The notes under the pieces were generated by a model, which worked only from the letters and a program-made list of their open reading frames with translations, was not told where the DNA came from and made no database searches. From Dokdonia donghaensis DSW-1 (GTDB taxonomy: Bacteria > Bacteroidota > Bacteroidia > Flavobacteriales > Flavobacteriaceae), in contig NZ_CP015125.1 of NCBI RefSeq assembly GCF_001653755.1, positions 2,923,501 through 2,987,500 of the forward strand: a stretch of DNA of 64,000 nt, given 5' to 3'. Positions 52,603-62,900 of the stretch are shown piece by piece (the first letter of the stretch is position 1; every line of letters begins with the position of its first letter). The translations under genes and the position numbers were made by a program.

Positions 52603-53444
52603 CCTAAACGAGCTTTTACGTTTAATTTTTTAAGCAATGCCGCTGCAGTATTTGCTGTATACTGTTTCTTACGGTACTTTGTTATAGGCTGTATACCCTT
52701 GATTGTATTTGTTATAAAAAGCTCGTCTGCCTTTTGTAATTCAAATGGTGATATAGAGGCTTCTTCTAGCGTATACTCATCCATAAGCTCTATAATACCC
52801 ATTAATTGTTTTCTTATAATACCACGTAAACAACCATCGGCAAGCGGTGGAGTTTTTATAGTTGTACCTTTTACAAGAAAGAGATTACCCTGTAATGCCT
52901 CTGCAATATTTTTATCACTATTTACAAGCAGGCAGTTATCATAACCATTTTCTTGCGCATAAATACTACCTGTCACGTGCACGATTTTATTAGTCGTTTT
53001 AAGTGTAGAAATAAGATCTGCGCTTATATAGTGGTCTTTATATAGCTCTACTTCATATGGAGCATCTTTGAGAAGATAAAATGGTTCTGAGTGCGCTTTC
53101 GCGAAAGCGTAAAACCCCACACCTCTCTCTTCTGGGAGATAAGTGCCGCCTCCAGATCTATAGACTGTAATACGTACTCGAGCAGTCTCATTGATTAATC
53201 CGGCGGCCTCTATCGTGCTTTTGAGCTGTTCTTCTAGGTACTCTGGTGTAAACTCCATAGGGATATCCATACGCAAGATGCGCATAGAGGCCATAAGCCT
53301 GAAGTAGTGATCTTCCCAAAAGAGTAGTTTACCATTTACTGCTTTTATAGTTTCAAAGAGTCCATCACCATAGAGAAAACCTCTATTAAATGGGTCAAGC
53401 CTAGCTTCTGTTACTGCCGATATTGTTCCGTTGTGATTAATCAT
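52599..53444 (-). CDS. Class IV aminotransferase, aminodeoxychorismate lyase-like
   Basis: PLP enzyme of fold type IV, 281 residues: DPFNRGFLYGDGLFETIKAVNG, a Lys in LKTTNKIVH as PLP anchor, and NIAEALQGNLFLVKG. Candidates are PabC (4-amino-4-deoxychorismate lyase, folate) or a D-amino/branched-chain aminotransferase; length favours PabC or DAAT. The ATG at 53444 (MINHNGTI) directly abuts the T run of an upstream terminator; a start at 53474 would instead translate the hairpin. Palindrome copy 21 inside encodes YAFAKA. Confidence 0.85.
   Translation of the reverse strand: MINHNGTISAVTEARLDPFNRGFLYGDGLFETIKAVNGKLLFWEDHYFRLMASMRILRMDIPMEFTPEYLEEQLKSTIEAAGLINETARVRITVYRSGGGTYLPEERGVGFYAFAKAHSEPFYLLKDAPYEVELYKDHYISADLISTLKTTNKIVHVTGSIYAQENGYDNCLLVNSDKNIAEALQGNLFLVKGTTIKTPPLADGCLRGIIRKQLMGIIELMDEYTLEEASISPFELQKADELFITNTIKGIQPITKYRKKQYTANTAAALLKKLNVKARLG
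53093..53110. repeat. 18-bp palindrome, copy 21 (inside class IV aminotransferase gene)
   Basis: GCGCTTTCGCGAAAGCGT, one outer mismatch, read as YAFAKA on the minus strand. Confidence 0.95.
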
Positions 53445-53470
53445 AAAAAAACCGCCTATTGTAAGGCGGT
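53445..53470 (-). terminator. Terminator between START-like gene and aminotransferase gene
   Basis: Minus strand: ACCGCCT / AGGCGGT with a six-base loop and TTTTTT, which ends at the base before the next ATG. Confidence 0.75.
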
Positions 53471-53494
53471 GCAAAGATATTAATTAGACACTAG

Positions 53495-53881
53495 TTAAAC
53501 TGAGCCTATTACTTGTTTCAGTTCTGAAATTTGATTTTCCCAAAACATTTTACCTTCATCTATTTCATCCTCTTCGGCATAATCTGTAATCATAAGAGAT
53601 ACATCTTTTGTAATCTCGTCTACTTGAATACGCAACTGGAAGAAATACTCCTCTCCCTCATCATCTAGCCATTGAAATTTTATGTACTCTCCACTCTTTT
53701 TACTTAAAAGCTTAGCTTTTTCTTCACTTCCATCCCAGATAAAAGTGTAAAACTCACCTCTAGAATTTACGTTATCTGCAAACCACTCACTCATTCCTGA
53801 TGGTGTTGCCATATATTGGTATAATAGTGAAGGAGACGCTCTTACAACAAACTCTATCACATATTTCTTTTTATCGCTCAT
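53495..53881 (-). CDS. START-like (SRPBCC) domain protein
   Basis: 128 residues with an SRPBCC/AHSA1-like helix-grip fold: YVIEFVVRASPSLLYQYMATPSGMSEWFADNV, IKFQWLDDEGEEYFFQLRI, and a long C-terminal helix (FWENQISELKQVIGSV). This Bacteroidota version is annotated START-like; ligand and role unknown. Cytoplasmic. Confidence 0.85.
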   Translation of the reverse strand: MSDKKKYVIEFVVRASPSLLYQYMATPSGMSEWFADNVNSRGEFYTFIWDGSEEKAKLLSKKSGEYIKFQWLDDEGEEYFFQLRIQVDEITKDVSLMITDYAEEDEIDEGKMFWENQISELKQVIGSV

Positions 53882-53964
53882 ATAAACTTATAATTATAAA
53901 CGACAATATATTGATATTAATGTCTACAACAAAGCAATTAAATTAATTTTATTTCAGAAAGAGG

Positions 53965-53995
53965 TTTGCACTACCGCTATTATATTTTATATTTG
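53965..53995 (+). promoter_or_regulatory. tRNA-Met promoter
   Basis: TTTG (53965-53968), 19 bp, TATATTTG (53988-53995): both boxes match the Bacteroidota consensus exactly. Predicted transcription start near 54002. Confidence 0.75.
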
Positions 53996-54078
53996 CACCC
54001 GCTTAGACAGATGCTTTTATAGTTTTATCTTTAAAAACATAATTTACTTAACCAGTAATTTAAAAATCTAAGTAAGAT

Positions 54079-54153
54079 GGCGAGGTAGCTCAGTTGGTTA
54101 GAGCGTCGGATTCATAACCCGGAGGTCGGGGGATCGTGCCCCCCTCTCGCTAC
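54079..54153 (+). tRNA. tRNA-Met (CAT anticodon)
   Basis: Folds as a cloverleaf: acceptor GGCGAGG with a pairing 3' strand, D-arm GCTCAGTTGGTTAGAGC, anticodon loop TTCATAA, variable AGGTC, T-stem GGGGG/CCCCC. The anticodon CAT could be elongator or initiator Met, or Ile2; the acceptor and D-arm favour an elongator. The T-loop reads ATCGTGC, so position 54 is A instead of the near-universal T. CCA is not encoded. Confidence 0.9.
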
Positions 54154-54162
54154 TTGATAATT

Positions 54163-54195
54163 AAGCAGTTACATTTATTTGTAGCTGCTTTTTTT
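54163..54195 (+). terminator. Terminator after tRNA-Met
   Basis: Stem AAGCAGTTACA / TGTAGCTGCTT with one G-T pair and a seven-T tail. Confidence 0.85.
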
Positions 54196-54350
54196 GATTG
54201 ACAAAAAGTGGTAACTACTATAGTGTAAATTACTGCCTCATCTGTCCCCAATAACATTTAAAATGAATAGCTTCTACAAGCTTCTTTTTTAGAGCTAAAA
54301 TTTGTATTTATTAGTTCTAATTACTTACTATTAACAATACCATATATATT

Positions 54351-55112
54351 ATGAAAATAGGACTTGCATTATCTGGAGGTGGTATAAAAGGAGTTGCTCA
54401 CGTGGGTCTCCTTAAAGCTTTTGATGAGTATAACATAAAACCCGCGTTTGTAACGGGTACAAGTGCTGGTGCCATTGTGGGTGGCCTTTATGCTGCAGGT
54501 TATGATTGGGAGACTATTTTAGACTTTTTTAGAAAAACTTCTATTTTTAAACTAAGCCGCTTTGCTCGTAGTAAACCCGGAATACTAGATTCCTTAAAGT
54601 TTGCAAATGATCTTGCCACATATTTTCCAGAAGATAGTTTTGAAACCTTGCAATTGCCACTCTCTATAACAGCAACCACAGTCATATCTGGGAAGCAACA
54701 TATTTTTAATAGTGGTAGCCTCATTAAACCTATTATCGCATCGGCATCTTTTCCTGGAGTGTTTACTCCTATAGATATAGATGGGACTTTATACTTTGAT
54801 GGCGGTGTGATAGATGATTTTCCTGTAGAGCCGCTAGTTCAAAATTGTGATTACATTATAGGGAGTTATGTAAATCCTCTCAGTGCTATGAGCATCACCG
54901 CTCTAAAGCACTCATATCAAGTACTTAATAGAGCTTATGAGATAAACCTACATCATCGTGTAAAAAATAAATTTGATATGTGCGATATCCTTGTTTGCCC
55001 AGATGAGCTCTCTAAATTTGGCACTTTTAGTATGCGCAATGTTGAGCGTATTTTTCAAATAGGATATGCTTCTACTTGTGAAGCTCTAGAAAAACATTTT
55101 ACACTGTTTTAA
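54351..55112 (+). CDS. Patatin-like phospholipase (RssA-like)
   Basis: 253 residues with the patatin catalytic dyad: oxyanion loop LSGGGIKGVAHVG, nucleophile Ser38 in GTSAG and Asp150 in FDGGVIDDFP. No signal peptide, so cytoplasmic, closest in size to RssA/YchK-type esterases. Lipid acyl hydrolase activity is expected; substrate unknown. Confidence 0.9.
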   Translation: MKIGLALSGGGIKGVAHVGLLKAFDEYNIKPAFVTGTSAGAIVGGLYAAGYDWETILDFFRKTSIFKLSRFARSKPGILDSLKFANDLATYFPEDSFETLQLPLSITATTVISGKQHIFNSGSLIKPIIASASFPGVFTPIDIDGTLYFDGGVIDDFPVEPLVQNCDYIIGSYVNPLSAMSITALKHSYQVLNRAYEINLHHRVKNKFDMCDILVCPDELSKFGTFSMRNVERIFQIGYASTCEALEKHFTLF

Positions 55113-55140
55113 TATTAATGATGTTTTAATGTATTGTGTA

Positions 55141-55158
55141 CCGCTTTCGCGAAAGCGT
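55141..55158. repeat. 18-bp palindrome, copy 22
   Basis: CCGCTTTCGCGAAAGCGT, one outer mismatch, between the convergent stops of the patatin and haloperoxidase-like genes. Confidence 0.95.
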
Positions 55159-55184
55159 ACATAAGGCCCTTAGAACAGTTCTCC

Positions 55185-56576
55185 CTAGTTAGTCAAATTA
55201 TAAGCGTTAACCGCATCTGAGACTTCATAACCCAGTCGCAATCCTTCTGTACAGTCCATCTCTATATGCACACCTAGCGGTATTCTAGAGTAGCCATTTT
55301 CTTGTGCCATATCTGTAAAAGATGTAAACTGTCTAGGTGCTCCTCTAAACTCTGTCCTCCCCTCGTGAGATCTGTCTGTAAAGTTTGTATCGTTACCAAA
55401 TGTATCTATAAAAACTCCTGCCGCTGCAGATGCAAATGCTGAGTGCCCCGATGGATACCCAGGAAATGACGGGTTAGGCCAGTTTATAAATCTATAAAGG
55501 TTAGTTTCATAAGTGGGGTCAATATGTTCTTGTATATAAACACTAGGTCGCATTACCATATACTCATACTTATCTGCCCAAGTAGATACCGCAGCATCAT
55601 TAAGTGAAAACCCTAATTTGAGTAATAGTACAAGAGATACTGTAGGGCTAGTATCATACTGCCCTATGAGCTGGTTTGCTATAGACACTTGGTGTCCGGG
55701 AGGACTTGTCATAAGTCCCTCTACATCATCAGACCAAAACTCTGCAATCCATAAATCTTCATTATTATCTTCTCTAGCTGTATTATTAATAGTGTATACA
55801 TCCATCATTTGAGTATAAAACTCACTCCCTACTTCTGTACTATATGCTACCGGTGGTGCAACTGTAGTAGTCTCTTCTGAAGAGATTATAAAAGTTCTTG
55901 CTTGATCCCAATATGGAAACCAAGCTCTTTCCTCATCTGCACTATAGGTCCAGTATCCTTCTCCTACAGGAGGTTCATAACTAAAGGGCTGTGGGTCTGT
56001 TATTTGAGATTCGGCAGCGGTATCTGTCTGACTATATGCAATAATTTGTTGTGCTACATAGGCTCCCCAGCTTTTTGAATTTACGATGGTCTCTGCACTA
56101 AGACCTTCTACTAGCTGTGCTTCTTGTGCATCTCTATACTGAGTAATTTTAGCATCGTAATCTGCTTGTACATTATACATAAAATGGTCAAAAACGAGAC
56201 TGTAACACGTGTTGAGTGCCAGATTAAGAGATATGTTACTAGCTCTTTCTGAATTGTTTATAGTGAGACCATTTAAGTTACTAGCATTTGATATATAACC
56301 ATCTATACTAAATACGGCCGTCTCGTAGCCTGCAAGATGTATATATGCCAGTGCTCTAGAGGTGGCGGTAGGTCTCATCCCGTATGCATATTGATCAATT
56401 TCTAGCCAAAGGTTAGTCCAATCTGAAACGAGCTGTGTTGTGGGGTTACTTACTGTAATTTGATTAAAAGCAATGTCTGAGGGTTCTAGCACTTCAGGTA
56501 TCGTCACCTCATCATCAGAACAAGATTGCAAGGTCAAAAACACAAGCACTACCGCACCAAAGATTCTTAATTTCAT
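55185..56576 (-). CDS. Vanadium-dependent haloperoxidase-like lipoprotein (PAP2 superfamily)
   Basis: 463 residues; lipobox LQSC (Cys19). The C-terminal half has the PAP2/vanadate site: KYEYMVMRP (Lys, Arg), YPSGHSAFASA (Ser-Gly-His) and SRIPLGVHIEMDCTEGLRLG (Arg and the axial His). The N-terminal helical region (about 50-250) matches secreted VHPO-related proteins rather than short PAP2 phosphatases. It may oxidise halides with peroxide or be an acid phosphatase; the sequence alone cannot decide. Confidence 0.85.
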   Translation of the reverse strand: MKLRIFGAVVLVFLTLQSCSDDEVTIPEVLEPSDIAFNQITVSNPTTQLVSDWTNLWLEIDQYAYGMRPTATSRALAYIHLAGYETAVFSIDGYISNASNLNGLTINNSERASNISLNLALNTCYSLVFDHFMYNVQADYDAKITQYRDAQEAQLVEGLSAETIVNSKSWGAYVAQQIIAYSQTDTAAESQITDPQPFSYEPPVGEGYWTYSADEERAWFPYWDQARTFIISSEETTTVAPPVAYSTEVGSEFYTQMMDVYTINNTAREDNNEDLWIAEFWSDDVEGLMTSPPGHQVSIANQLIGQYDTSPTVSLVLLLKLGFSLNDAAVSTWADKYEYMVMRPSVYIQEHIDPTYETNLYRFINWPNPSFPGYPSGHSAFASAAAGVFIDTFGNDTNFTDRSHEGRTEFRGAPRQFTSFTDMAQENGYSRIPLGVHIEMDCTEGLRLGYEVSDAVNAYNLTN

Positions 56577-56971
56577 ACTTTCTATTTACTTATTACTGGA
56601 CTAAAATTATCTAAATTTTAACAAAAAGATCCAATTATATTTCTAAAGTAAGGTAAATATAGTCCTTTACTCACTTTAATTTGAAAATTGTGAAGTTACA
56701 TTATTAAAACTGATATGACTTTTATTATGTCAATACCACCAGAGTTAATTCGTTAATTGTCAAATAGTTGTAATTTCCGACATTATACTACAAACAAAAA
56801 AAATCACACATCCAAATATTCGTTTAGTCGACGAAATACACTAAAGTATCTGTGAAATACACAATTTTAACATTTATCTTAATGTATCGTTAAGATATTT
56901 AACTAGTTTTACGCGTCTAAAATTCCCAAGATTTTAAACAACCCAAATTAAAAACTAAACCTACTTAAATT
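56577..56971. other. 395-bp upstream region of the M14 protease gene
   Basis: Very AT-rich divergent spacer with no open frame. Its notable content is the boxed segment at 56828-56873 shared with the gene at 63463, and CCCAAGATTTTAAA (from 56925) that also has a counterpart there. Confidence 0.6.
56828..56873 (+). promoter_or_regulatory. Shared operator-like block A
   Basis: Two direct GAAATACAC boxes (56833-56841 and 56854-56862) 21 bp apart, the second running into AATTTTAACA. Nearly the same arrangement lies at 63326-63368. Confidence 0.5.
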
Positions 56972-59900
56972 ATGAAACAAACCTACCTCAAGGTTTTAAC
57001 CCTTTTTTCTTTACTCATAATTACAACTACTTATAGTAGAGCACAAGAAGTTCATTCACCTACTGAATCTCACAATCATAATTCGCATAATCAAAGTTCT
57101 TTATTGAATAATGAAGTTGTAAAGCGTGTTATAATTAATACAACAAACCCTGAAACATTAAAAATGTTATATACAAAAGGGTTTGATTTTGCTTGTGGTA
57201 GTAAAGGAGTTGCGACAGGTATTCAAATCGATTTGAATAATAATGAAATTGAGATTCTTGAAGATTTAAATATTCCTTATGAAGTTACTATAGAAAATCT
57301 AGTAGACTTTATAAGCGCTAGAAACAATGAAAAACTTCCAGAGGCAAAGGCTCAACTACAACAACTTAAAGACTTGAGTATAGGTTTAAGCCCAAACTCT
57401 TCTAAAAGTCTTAACGAGAATACCAGGTCCTTTAGTCAAAGCTCAGAAAGTATTCCTAGTGCAATACAATATGATGGCTGTGCTGAGATAGATTGGACTC
57501 CTCAAAACTTCGTACTAGGTAGTATGGGAGGTGCATATAATTATCAGGAGATTTTAGATGAACTAGCAAGGATGCAACAATTGTACCCTAACATTATCTC
57601 TGTAGTAAAAGATGCTTCACCTACTAATCAAAAAACACACGGCTACACAGGTACAAATCCAGACATAGATCAACAAACTATGTGGTACGTAAAAATTTCT
57701 GATAATCCCGATATGGATGAAGCAGGTGAACCTCAATCATTAATTACGGGTGCCGCACACGCAAGAGAAGTGAGCAGTGTTATGAATATAATTTACTATA
57801 TGTGGTATATTCTAGAGAGTTATGATTCTGACCCACTTATAAAGAGTATGATTGATCATCAAGAATTATATTTTATACCAGTAATTAATCCTGATGGATA
57901 TATTTATAATGGAATACAAGCTCCTAATGGTGGTGGAAATCAAAGAAAGAATTTAAGACCGGGTACTGGTAATGGACAATACACACAAGGTGTTGATCTT
58001 AACAGAAACTCACCTTACTATTGGGGAATAGATGATAGTGGATCTTCACCTTCTGTTACTGCAGGGACTTATAGAGGTCCTACCCCAGCTTCAGAACCTG
58101 AAACACAAATTATTGCAGATTTTATACAAACTAAGGATATTAAACTAGCAGTAAATCATCACTCTGGGTTAAACTCTATCGTTACCTCTTCATATAACGG
58201 AAGTACTAGCGCTGCTCCTTCTGGAAGAGAAGATGAGTTTCAAGAACTAATGCAAAATGTTACTCACTACAACCGCTATATTCACGGTTCTGCGCCTAAC
58301 ACTTTATATGAGGCAAATGGTGATTTTAATGACTGGATGCTCGGAGGCCCTCCGGTAACGACTAATCCATCTGGAGGAGGAACTTATACAAATTCTGGTT
58401 CAGGCAAAAACATCATCGCATTCACACCAGAAAATGGAGATGAGTTTGCTCCAGATCCTTCTCATATTGTCTCTATTGCAAAAAGAGCATTACGTATGAA
58501 TTTAATTACAAGTCTCTCTGCAGGTAAGTATGCACAACTACACGACCTTACTAATACAGATATTACTCCCTCTAACCAAACACTTAACTTTGCAGTTGAA
58601 TATATAGGACAGACACTAGATGACCTTACCCTTACTGTAACACCAGTAAGCTCAAACATTGCCTCTATTACACCACTAAGCGCAACAGCCCTAAACGGAA
58701 TGGCAAAACTTGAACAACGCGAGGTAAGTTTTCCGATAACATTTAATGGTACGCCACAAGCTAATGAGCTTATTGAATATGAAGTAACATTAAGTAATGG
58801 TGATTTTGATATCTATAAGGCGGTATATCGTAAATATTACAATCCGACTGTCGTAATAGATGCAGACGGAATCTCAAACTGGACAGGTAACTGGGTAAAT
58901 TATACAAATGGATATAATGGTAGTACTAATGCTATATCTGTAGTATCAAGTGGGTCTTATGGGAATAATATAGTAAGAACAACAACTTTGAATAATGCAC
59001 TAGATTTAAGCGCATCAAATGGGTTTATGATTCAGTTTAATGCCTTTTGGGATATTGAACGTAATTTTGACTTAGTACAGCTTGAAGCTTCAACAGATGG
59101 AACAAACTGGACTGCTCTATGTGGTAAATACAATAAACCAGCTGCTCCTACTTCTGTTAATAATCACTTTAATAACACAAAAGGAGGACCTGGAAATCCA
59201 AGTAGTCATCAAGAAGATAATGGAACCTATGTATATGATGGTGACCAAATTGTAGGAGGAGCAAACAAATGGGTGATGGAAGAAGTGTTTATTGACTTCG
59301 AGAATAACACTCAATTCTTAGGAGAAACTGGAGTGCAACTTCGTTTTAGGTTTGATAGTGACGTAAGTAACATACAAGATGGATATAACACTGATTTTGC
59401 TGGTTTTGTATTTGACAACTTCAAAGTTTTGTCTCTTGACTCGTACGCGCCTGAATTATGTGATGATGCAGTAATTAACAACTTTCCTCACACAGAGAGT
59501 TTTGAAAACGGCTTAGGTGACTGGTCACAAAACCAAGAGGATGACGGAGATATGTTTCGTTTTTCTGGGGGAACTCCATCCGGAACCACAGGACCAAATA
59601 GCGCAAGTAACGGTTCATTCTACCTTTATACAGAAGCTACCGAAGATACTGATGCGCCAGATGAAAATTTAGGTAATAATGCAACTGCTATTCTTACTAG
59701 TCCTTGCTTTGATTTATCTAACGCAACAAGTGCCACATTTAACTTTGACTATCATATGTTCGGTAATAATATGGGTAATCTTGTTGTAGAAGTTATAGAT
59801 GACGAGAGTTTTACTTGGACCCCTCTATTTACACAAAACGGAAGTACTGGAGCAACACAAAACATCTGGAGTTCTGAAAGTGCTGCTCTGACTCCATATT

Positions 59901-62900
59901 TAGATAAGACTATTAAAATAAGGTTTGTTGCTACAACTGGTAATGGTTTTTCAAGCGATATCGCGATTGATAATCTAGAGCTTACAGCTATAATAGATGA
60001 TCCAGACAGTGTTCCTCCAGTTGCATCTTGTCAAAATATTACAGTAACATTAGGAGCAGATGGATCTGTAACAATTCTACCTTCTCAAATAGACAATGGA
60101 TCTACAGATGATAATGCAATAACAGATTTAAGTCTAGATATTGATACATTTGATTGTAGCGATATAGGTGATAACACCGTTACACTTACAGTTACAGACC
60201 CAGGAAACAACTCAGATAGTTGTACAGCTACTGTTACTGTCGAGCCATACATCACCCCGCCTGCTAATCTTTCTGCTTCGGCTATTGATGCTACAACGGC
60301 AATACTAACTTGGGATGCAACAGTGGGTAGTGACTATAGATTACGCTTTCGCGAAAGCGGAACAACGTCTTGGACCACATCAAATCTCACTACAAATTCA
60401 TTAAGCTTGGATGCCTTAACTCCAGAAACCACATACGAGGTACAAGTAAGAGCAAATTGTAGTACAGGTAACACGCCATATAGTGCTATAGTAAATTTTA
60501 CAACAACGGCAATAATGTATTGCGATGCAGCAAGTGCAGATACCTCTGAAGAGTACATTAGCAATGTAACTCTTAATGATGGTACTAACGATATTATTGA
60601 TAATGACTCTGGAGCAAATACTTTGGGTTATGAAGACTTTACCGCTATCAATGCAAGTATTAAACAAGGTGCTACCTTCTCAATATCAATAACAAAGGAA
60701 TGGCCTGGAACAAATTATGATGAAGCGCTCGGTGTCTGGATAGATTACAACAGAGATGGAAGTTTTGATGGGGTTAATGAAGAGGTATTTATTCAAGCAG
60801 GTAATCAAACAACACCTGTAATTGAAAATAACCTCACAATACCTTTAGATGCAACATTAGGAGAAACAAGAATGCGTGTAATAATGCGTTACCAAGTCAC
60901 TCCTGAAGCCTGCGGAAACTTCGATTATGGTCAAGTTGAGGATTATACCCTAACAATTTTACCAGCATCGACAGATTATGTGTATGACAACGGGTTATGG
61001 ACACCAGAAGATCCAAGTGGTATTGCAACTATAGATGACAATATTCAAGTACTATCTGGAACCACAGCCCTAACGGCAAATACTTTCATAAATAATGTAA
61101 CTGTAAGCCCAGGTGCAACTCTCGATCTAGGCACTACTACCTTATCTACAACAGGTAATATCACAAATACCGGTGCGCTTACGGCTAGCGATGCAACTTT
61201 AGAACTAAATGGTACAAGCGCTCAAAGTATTTTTGGTAATGAATTTGAACTAGGTTCACTTACCTTAAATAATCCAGAAGGTGCTATATTATATGCACCA
61301 TTAAAACTTACAACGCTACTAACACTTACAAATGGTCAACTTAACACAAGTAACCTACTTACGCTAGGCAGTGATGTAAATGGTACTGCTATGGTAGATG
61401 TTATTACTGGAGGAAGCATTGTAGGTAACGTTACAACAGAACGTTATATACCGGCAAGAAGAGCCTTTAGATTACTATCAAGCCCTGTTACTTCTTCAAC
61501 AAGTATTAATACAAACTGGCAAGAAGATAGTAACAACACAGGTATTAACTACCCAACAGATAATGTAGATCCTAATCCAGGTTATGGTACCCACATTACA
61601 GGCTCTACCACTGGAGAAAATGGTTTTGACGCTACAGGTTCTGGTAACCCTTCACTCTTTGCTCTTAATAATGGAGCACAAGTTTGGGAGGCTATTACAA
61701 ATACGGATGTAACGACACTTACAGCGGGAACTCCATTACGACTTATGGTACGAGGTGATAGAAGTATAGACCTGACAACTAATGCTGCTACACCTTCTAA
61801 CACGACACTTAGAAGCACTGGAACGCTGGCAACTGCAACTATCCAAACCACTGGAGCAGACCTAAACCATAATGCAGGAGCTTTTAACTTTATTGGTAAT
61901 CCATATCAGGCATCTGTAAACGTAAACGATGTACTTGCTGGATCTAATAACATAAAGGCAAGTGAAGTATGGGTATGGGACGCAACCCTTGGTGCTAGAG
62001 GACAGTATGTAACCGTATTACTAGATGGAACTGGCTCTAGCAATGGTGCTACTTCAAAAAGCTACCATTACATACAACCAGGACAGTCATTCTTTACAGC
62101 TACTGAAAATACTGTAGGAGATAACTCTACGTCTGTTGTGTTTAATGAGACAGATAAAGCTGTTGGCCACGATGTAACTGTTTTCAACAATAATGCAACG
62201 ACGTTTGCTAGCTCGTCACAACTTATCGCAAAACTTTATAGAACCGACAGGTACGGTACCGATGCAGGTTTACAAGACAATTTTGTAATTCTTTATGATA
62301 ACAATTACAGTAATGAGTTAACTAGTGAAGATGTATCAAAGTTTTATAACATCGATGAAAATATGGGAATCTTAAAAGAAGGTACCCTACTTAGTGTAGA
62401 TAAACTTGCTATGCCTACAGAAAATGATCAAGTAAAACTCTATAATGCCTTATACAGAGTATCTAATTATACATTAGATATTACAGTAAACGGTTTTAAT
62501 GAAGTTACACCTTATCTAGAGGATACCTACACAGGGGAGCTTACAATGCTAGAGAATGGTCTTAACACGATAGCTTTTTCTGTAGATGAAACTATAGATG
62601 CAAGTATAGACGCTACTCGATTTAAAATAGTTTATCAAGCACAAGCGCTATCTACAGAAGGTAATGATGCCATAGATTTTGCAATGTACCCTAACCCAGT
62701 AACAGATGGGACATTATCTCTTACAGCTACAAAACTTGCAGGATTAACTGTAGATGTTACCATTACAAATCTCTTAGGGCAGCAAGTCATTGCACAACCA
62801 GTTTCATTTACTGGCGCTACCGCTACCCTAACTAATTTACATAACCTAAAAGCAGGTGTTTATATCCTATCCATTACAAGTCAAGATGTAGCTATATCGC

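Noticed and set aside
53445..53474. Longer aminotransferase start at 53474
   Set aside because: It would translate a terminator hairpin; the family N-terminus fits the ATG at 53444. Kept as a finding because the hairpin is tightly placed.
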